From NCBI GenBank assembly GCA_024224595.1, contig JAAENI010000644.1, forward strand, positions 1 through 34,514: 34,514 bases of DNA. The letters run 5' to 3'. Under the pieces are notes generated by a model, which did not search any database, was not told the origin of the DNA, and worked only from the letters and a program-made list of their open reading frames with translations. This DNA comes from Hyphomicrobiales bacterium (GTDB lineage Bacteria > Pseudomonadota > Alphaproteobacteria > Rhizobiales > Rhizobiaceae). The position numbers and the translations under genes were made by a program. Positions 30,266 through 34,514 of the stretch are shown one piece after another (position 1 is the stretch's first letter; every line of letters begins with the position of its first letter).

Positions 30266-33200
30266 TCAAACCAGCTCGACATCAAGGACACCAGATGCCG
30301 CTATCAATGCGCTCTTAATTCGGCTGGTGACATTGATTTTGTTTTTGAGCTGGATTTCAATTTCGCTTTCGCCAAAATTCTTGACAACGACAATACTGAC
30401 CTTGCCATCGCCACGCCCCTGGATCAGTGAAAAAATACTATCTATCGCTTCGCCATTACGCACAAATATTCGCAAGTCCTGCTGGACTTTGCTGGATTCC
30501 TCTTCCAGTGATTTTGCACTCAATATGCGAATTGAAACTCCTTCCGGCCGCATATCAGCGCCGCATTGAATGATGATTGACTGGCCTGATTCAAACAAAT
30601 CACGATATCGTTCCAGACCCTCTTCAAAAATCACCGCCTCATATTGGCCAGACGGGTCGGAAAGGGTGATGACACCCATCCGTTTTCCCGAACGGGTTTT
30701 TCTTTCCTGACGGCTGATAACCGTTCCTGCGAGTTTTCCTGCACTCGCACCAGCGCGCACTGATTTTTCGAAATCCGCATAAAGCTGAATACGGAATGTC
30801 TCAAGGACTTTGCGATACTCATCCAGCGGATGGGCACTGAGATAAAAACCGACGGACTGGAATTCGCGCTGCAACAATTGAGAAGGAAGCCATGGCTTGG
30901 AATCAGGTAACTGAATTTCAGAAGCCTCAGCGCCACCAAACATATCACTTTGCCCGCGTTCCCTGTCATCCAGGGTTCGGTTGGCATGGCCGAGCAAGCG
31001 ATCAAGACCTGCCAGCATTGCTTCGCGCGGTCGCCCAAAACAGTCAAAGGCGCCAGCACAAATAAGGTTTTCGACAGTGCGCCGATTAAGCTGGCGCGAT
31101 TCCACCCGTGAAAAGAAGTCCGTCAGATTGGAGAATTGTCCATTGTTCTCACGCTCAACAATGATCTGCTGAACGGCACCTGTTCCAACCCCTTTAACCG
31201 CTGCCAGGGCATAAACCACTTTTCCGTCTTTAACCGAGAACCCGGTCTGTGATGTCTGGACGGATGGCTGAACGACTTCTATTTTTTGTTGGCCCGCATC
31301 CTGATGAAAAATGCTCAGTTTTTCAGTATTTCCCATATCCAACTGCATATTCGCCGCGAGAAACTCAACTGGATAGTGACATTTCAAAAAAGCGGTTTGA
31401 TAAGAAATCAATGCATATGCAGCGGCATGGGCCTTGTTAAATCCGTAACCGGCAAATTTTGCCAAAACATCAAAAATATCATTTGCCCGCGCCTTTGAAA
31501 TATCCCGCTCAACCGCCCCTTCGACAAAACGCGTTCTTTGAGCATCCATTTCTGCCTTAATTTTTTTCCCCATTGCCTTGCGCAAAAAATCCGCCTCACC
31601 CAGCGAATAACCCGATAACACCCGGGCGATCTGCAATACCTGTTCCTGATAGATAATAACACCATAGGTCTCGCTCAGAATTTCCTTGATTTTTGGATGA
31701 TAGTAGTCAGGTTCCTCTTCGCCGTTCTTTCGTGCATTGTAGGTCGGTATATTATCCATTGGACCAGGACGATAAAGAGCCACCAGCGCGATGATATCTT
31801 CAAAGCGGTCCGGTTTCATACCGATCAGCGCTTTTCGCATGCCGGCACTTTCCAGCTGGAAAACCCCCACGGTATCGCCGCTGGTCAACATCTGAAATGT
31901 CGGCTCGTCATCAATCGGCAACGCGTCGAGGTCAATTTCAATTCCTCGCTGTGCAATAAATTTCAATGCCTGTTTGAGGACTGTCAGCGTTTTGAGGCCC
32001 AGAAAATCAAATTTAACCAGGCCAGCCGGTTCCACCCATTTCATATTATACTGTGATACCGGCATTTCCGAACGTGGGTCACGGTACAATGGCACCAGTT
32101 CCTCTAGTTTTCTGTCCCCGATTACAATACCCGCGGCATGGGTTGAAGCATGACGGTACAAACCCTCCAGGCGCAAAGAAATACTGAACAGTCTTTCAAC
32201 TATCTCTTCTTCCCGCCGCGCCTCCATCAATTTAGGTTCTTCATCCACCGCCTGAGCAAGCGAGACCGGATTTGCCGGATTAGAAGGTACCAGCTTGCAC
32301 AAACGGTCAACCTGCCCATAGGGCATCTGCAACACCCGCCCGACGTCGCGCAATACGGCGCGCGCCTGCAAAGTACCAAAGGTGATAATCTGGGCAACGC
32401 GGTCCCGGCCATATTTTTCTTGTACGTAGTGAATGACCTCTTCACGCCGGTCCTGACAAAAATCGACGTCAAAATCCGGCATCGACAGGCGTTCAGGATT
32501 TAGGAACCGTTCAAAAAGCAAAGTAAAGCGCATCGGATCCAGATCAGTAATTTTCAAAGACCAGGCGACCACAGAACCCGCTCCCGACCCCCTTCCCGGT
32601 CCAACCGGAATATCCTGTTGCTTGGCCCAGCCAATAAAATCTGCAACAATCAGGAAATATCCCGGAAAGCCCATTTCCTCAATGATACCCAACTCAAATT
32701 GAAGCCGGTCATCATAGTCAGAACGTGTAAAACCCTCGGCTAATCCATGATTATCAAGGCGCATATCCAGCCCGGATTCGGCCAACTTTTTCAGTTCGTC
32801 AAATTCTGCCTGATTTGAATCGCCACTATTCTCACCGGTCGTAAAATTGGGCAGAATAGGCTGCCTCGTATGGGTACGGTAGCTGCAGCGACGGGCAATC
32901 TCAACGCTATTTTCCAGAGCCTCCGGCAAATCAGAAAATAAAGCTTTCATCTGCGCTCGTGATTTGAAGAAATGATCGGCGCTCACATGACGGCGATCAT
33001 CTTGACCCACAACATTACCTTCAGCAATACAGATCAGTGCATCATGCGCTTCATGATCTTCCTCAGTAGCAAAATAGACCTGATTGGTTGCCACCAGGGG
33101 TATGTTCTCTTCATAGGCCAATGCCAGCAATGAATTCTCAATGCTGGGATCATCACCCGCGTGCCGCTGAAGCTCAATATAAAACCGGTCACCAAATATG

Positions 33201-33994
33201 GAGTACAAATTCTGGCAATATGTGCTAGCAATTCCAGAGTTACTCAATTCAGAGTTGCCCAGGTCAGAGTTACCCATTGCAAATGCTTTATTTAATGGCC
33301 CCTCTTCTCCGCCACTAAGCAGAATCAAACCCTCGCTAAGCGCCGCCAATTCTTCAACGCTTACATGCGGGACATCCATTTCATTGGGAATAAGATGGGC
33401 GCGACTTACCAGTTTGGTCAAATTGGCAAATCCGACCTCATTAATTGCCAGCAGAATAACAAATGGATAATCATCAATCCCCTTCCTGCCATTCCTTGCA
33501 CCGCCTTTTAACAGGTGATCACTGTCAGATTCACACTCGGTGTCAGGGTCAGTGGCTTCACCGGAAGCAGAACTGGTAGAATTTTCATTTCGCCGGGAAA
33601 TATCGAAGTTTTCAAAATTACTAAAATCGATCGCCAACTTACTGCCCATGATGGGTTGCAAACCAAGCTCTGATGCCTTTTCTGAAAATTCCAGTGCGCC
33701 AAATAAATTGTTGCGATCAGTGATTGCAAGCGCCGGTTGCCCGTCAGCAATTGCCAATTCCTGCAAACGCTTTGGCTGCACCGCACCTTCGAGCAGAGAA
33801 TAGGCAGAATGGGTGTGAAGGTGGATAAATCCGGGACTTCCAGAACCGCCGAGATCATCATTAGTATTATCGAGGATCTGCTCATTGGTGTCAGAGTTTT
33901 TATTGACAGGTTTATATGGCAATTGAGGTCGTGGCCTGGCGGATTTTTGATTAGTTACTGATTTGTCTGGAAAGGAAGAATTGTCAGTCGACAT
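30266..33994 (-). CDS. dnaE: DNA polymerase III subunit alpha
   Basis: DnaE is the replicative polymerase catalytic subunit. From the ATG at 33994 it has 1242 residues, about 80 longer than E. coli DnaE. A 55-residue polar N-terminal extension precedes the PHP domain (FIHLHTHSAYSLLEGA, with all three histidines present). Catalytic aspartates are in MPDFDVDF at about 505-511; GPGRGSGAGS and TLHRHASTHAAG-like LYRHASTHAAGIVIGD follow. A QSDMF clamp-binding motif lies near residue 1013, then the OB-fold region. Within the PHP domain are an acidic/Ser-rich insertion (about 130-178) and a five-residue tandem repeat (about 240-255). A GTG at 34006 would add four residues. No nearby gene is clearly co-transcribed. 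Confidence 0.97.
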   Translation of the reverse strand: MSTDNSSFPDKSVTNQKSARPRPQLPYKPVNKNSDTNEQILDNTNDDLGGSGSPGFIHLHTHSAYSLLEGAVQPKRLQELAIADGQPALAITDRNNLFGALEFSEKASELGLQPIMGSKLAIDFSNFENFDISRRNENSTSSASGEATDPDTECESDSDHLLKGGARNGRKGIDDYPFVILLAINEVGFANLTKLVSRAHLIPNEMDVPHVSVEELAALSEGLILLSGGEEGPLNKAFAMGNSDLGNSELSNSGIASTYCQNLYSIFGDRFYIELQRHAGDDPSIENSLLALAYEENIPLVATNQVYFATEEDHEAHDALICIAEGNVVGQDDRRHVSADHFFKSRAQMKALFSDLPEALENSVEIARRCSYRTHTRQPILPNFTTGENSGDSNQAEFDELKKLAESGLDMRLDNHGLAEGFTRSDYDDRLQFELGIIEEMGFPGYFLIVADFIGWAKQQDIPVGPGRGSGAGSVVAWSLKITDLDPMRFTLLFERFLNPERLSMPDFDVDFCQDRREEVIHYVQEKYGRDRVAQIITFGTLQARAVLRDVGRVLQMPYGQVDRLCKLVPSNPANPVSLAQAVDEEPKLMEARREEEIVERLFSISLRLEGLYRHASTHAAGIVIGDRKLEELVPLYRDPRSEMPVSQYNMKWVEPAGLVKFDFLGLKTLTVLKQALKFIAQRGIEIDLDALPIDDEPTFQMLTSGDTVGVFQLESAGMRKALIGMKPDRFEDIIALVALYRPGPMDNIPTYNARKNGEEEPDYYHPKIKEILSETYGVIIYQEQVLQIARVLSGYSLGEADFLRKAMGKKIKAEMDAQRTRFVEGAVERDISKARANDIFDVLAKFAGYGFNKAHAAAYALISYQTAFLKCHYPVEFLAANMQLDMGNTEKLSIFHQDAGQQKIEVVQPSVQTSQTGFSVKDGKVVYALAAVKGVGTGAVQQIIVERENNGQFSNLTDFFSRVESRQLNRRTVENLICAGAFDCFGRPREAMLAGLDRLLGHANRTLDDRERGQSDMFGGAEASEIQLPDSKPWLPSQLLQREFQSVGFYLSAHPLDEYRKVLETFRIQLYADFEKSVRAGASAGKLAGTVISRQERKTRSGKRMGVITLSDPSGQYEAVIFEEGLERYRDLFESGQSIIIQCGADMRPEGVSIRILSAKSLEEESSKVQQDLRIFVRNGEAIDSIFSLIQGRGDGKVSIVVVKNFGESEIEIQLKNKINVTSRIKSALIAASGVLDVELV
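33231..33275. repeat. 15-bp tandem repeat (3 units) inside dnaE
   Basis: Three adjacent 15-base units (33231-33245, 33246-33260, 33261-33275) share the core CAGAGTT and encode GNSDL, GNSEL, SNSGI on the minus strand. The unit length is a multiple of three, so copy-number changes would keep the frame. They lie in a variable loop of the PHP domain. Confidence 0.8.
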
Positions 33995-34235
33995 AGGCAA
34001 ATCCACAAAGGCTTAGAAGTCCGAACACAACCCGATTGTGCTGTTCATGTTTACCATTGGCCCCATCGCAGAGCCAGACCGCCGGATCAAATATTTCGAA
34101 ATTTCAACACCAAAAAAATCCGATGGGTTTTTTAAGCAACCCTGGCTCTTTAAACATCGGACCTTCCCGGTGGGTCTTTTCAACACGCAGACGAAAAAAA
34201 CGGAAGTTTCCGGTTTTATCGCAAAGGTTCATTTC

Positions 34236-34278
34236 ATTCACATCTAACACTTTGTTAGAGAAGTGTTAAATTGTGAAT
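34236..34278. promoter_or_regulatory. Nested 43-bp inverted repeat upstream of dnaE
   Basis: ATTCACA (34236-34242) pairs with TGTGAAT (34272-34278), and inside it TAACACTT (34245-34252) pairs with AAGTGTTA (34261-34268). There is no T-tract beside it, so an operator or leader hairpin is likelier than a terminator. The TAACACT half-site recurs in the palindrome at 34370-34396. Confidence 0.5.
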
Positions 34279-34369
34279 CTCAAAATTCCAAGTGTTTGAT
34301 TTCATTCACAAGGAAAACCGTTGCGCCGGCTTAATTAGCTGCCGGCCAGCTCGCGATCAGCACTGAAAG

Positions 34370-34396
34370 TTTAACACTATCGGTGATAGTGTTAAA
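34370..34396. promoter_or_regulatory. Perfect 27-bp palindrome, probable repressor operator
   Basis: TTTAACACTATC (34370-34381) and GATAGTGTTAAA (34385-34396) are perfect inverted copies around GGT. The core CTATCGGTGATAG differs from the TetR operator core CTATCAGTGATAG at one central base. No T-tract is attached. It abuts the stop codon of a possible gene ending at 34397. Confidence 0.55.
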
Positions 34397-34514
34397 TCAG
34401 CCCGTCGCCAATGACTGCTTAGGCAGCTTCTCGTCAGCCGCGGAAAACACCGAAGGCGGGACGCTGAGGGCAAAGACGCCACCCGCTCCGCCCGGCGTCC
34501 TAGTGCCCCATACC
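34397..34514 (-). CDS. Possible C-terminal end of a gene cut by the window edge
   Basis: On the minus strand a frame is open from the right edge to a TGA at 34397-34399 and encodes 38 residues including GTRTPGGAGGVFALSVPPS and SAADEKLPKQSLATG. The plus strand is also open here (SSAAENTEGGTLRAKTPPA), so the coding assignment is uncertain. The stretch is clearly GC-richer than dnaE. I recognise no family in either frame. Confidence 0.25.
   Translation of the reverse strand, partial: VWGTRTPGGAGGVFALSVPPSVFSAADEKLPKQSLATG

Larger units (their letters stand above)
34007..34396. other. 390-base region upstream of dnaE with palindromes
   Basis: No credible gene. In the minus direction it leads into dnaE and should contain its promoter. 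Features seen: a short CGGAAACTTCCG stem followed by seven T on the minus strand (34212-34194), a possible weak terminator for a gene to the right; a direct repeat of TTTCATTCACA (34232-34242 and 34300-34310); a nested inverted repeat at 34236-34278; GCCGGC repeated around TTAATTAGCT at about 34326-34347; and a perfect 27-bp palindrome at 34370-34396. Confidence 0.4.

Overview
The window is chromosomal DNA from an alphaproteobacterium, probably a moderately low-GC relative of the Hyphomicrobiales. This rests on family resemblance (RpoB of 1384 and RpoC of 1401 residues, an L10 starting MDRAQKREF, a 66-residue SecE, a kdsA/eno neighbourhood, NnrS and an alphaproteobacterial-type DnaE); I could not run a phylogeny. 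Most genes lie on the minus strand.

Layout: 1-783 is the tail of a threonine/serine dehydratase-like PLP enzyme (+). 818-2855 holds nnrS and a lipoprotein L,D-transpeptidase (-). 3121-15405 is the transcription/translation cluster, read right to left as secE-nusG-rplK-rplA-rplJ-rplL-rpoB-rpoC and closed by a clear intrinsic terminator at 3051-3086. Its spacers are rich in RNA structure: a 25-nt-arm inverted repeat over the secE stop codon, a probable L1 autoregulatory site before rplK, a probable L10 leader before rplJ, two mutually exclusive hairpins between rplL and rpoB, and two hairpins (one with a GAGA tetraloop) between rpoB and rpoC. 15829-17157 is an MscS-type channel (+), convergent with a Coa1-domain membrane protein (-). 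17986-21948 carries pyrG, secG and glmU (-), and 22203-23834 is class I fumarase (+).

23835-26400 is a small accessory patch between core genes. It has short, AT-rich, unrecognised genes, one small gene that looks frameshifted, a gene remnant, a secreted hypothetical protein, and a RelE/ParE-RHH toxin-antitoxin pair with a palindromic operator. 26435-30052 returns to core functions: eno (-), an LprI-domain secreted protein (+), and kdsA preceded by a VOC-family gene (-) that appears translationally coupled to it. 30266-33994 is dnaE (-), with an acidic/serine-rich insertion and a 15-bp coding minisatellite in the PHP domain. The last 500 bases contain no certain gene but hold two strong palindromes built on the same TAACACT half-site.

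The core genes cover RNA polymerase, ribosomal stalk and L1 proteins, Sec translocon parts (SecE, SecG), and precursors for nucleotides (CTP), peptidoglycan and LPS (UDP-GlcNAc, KDO8P) and central carbon metabolism. I found no rRNA, tRNA, CRISPR array, insertion sequence or clear prophage. No wholly new system is demonstrable; the strongest novel candidates are the RNA structures in the secE-rpoC cluster and the palindromes upstream of dnaE.
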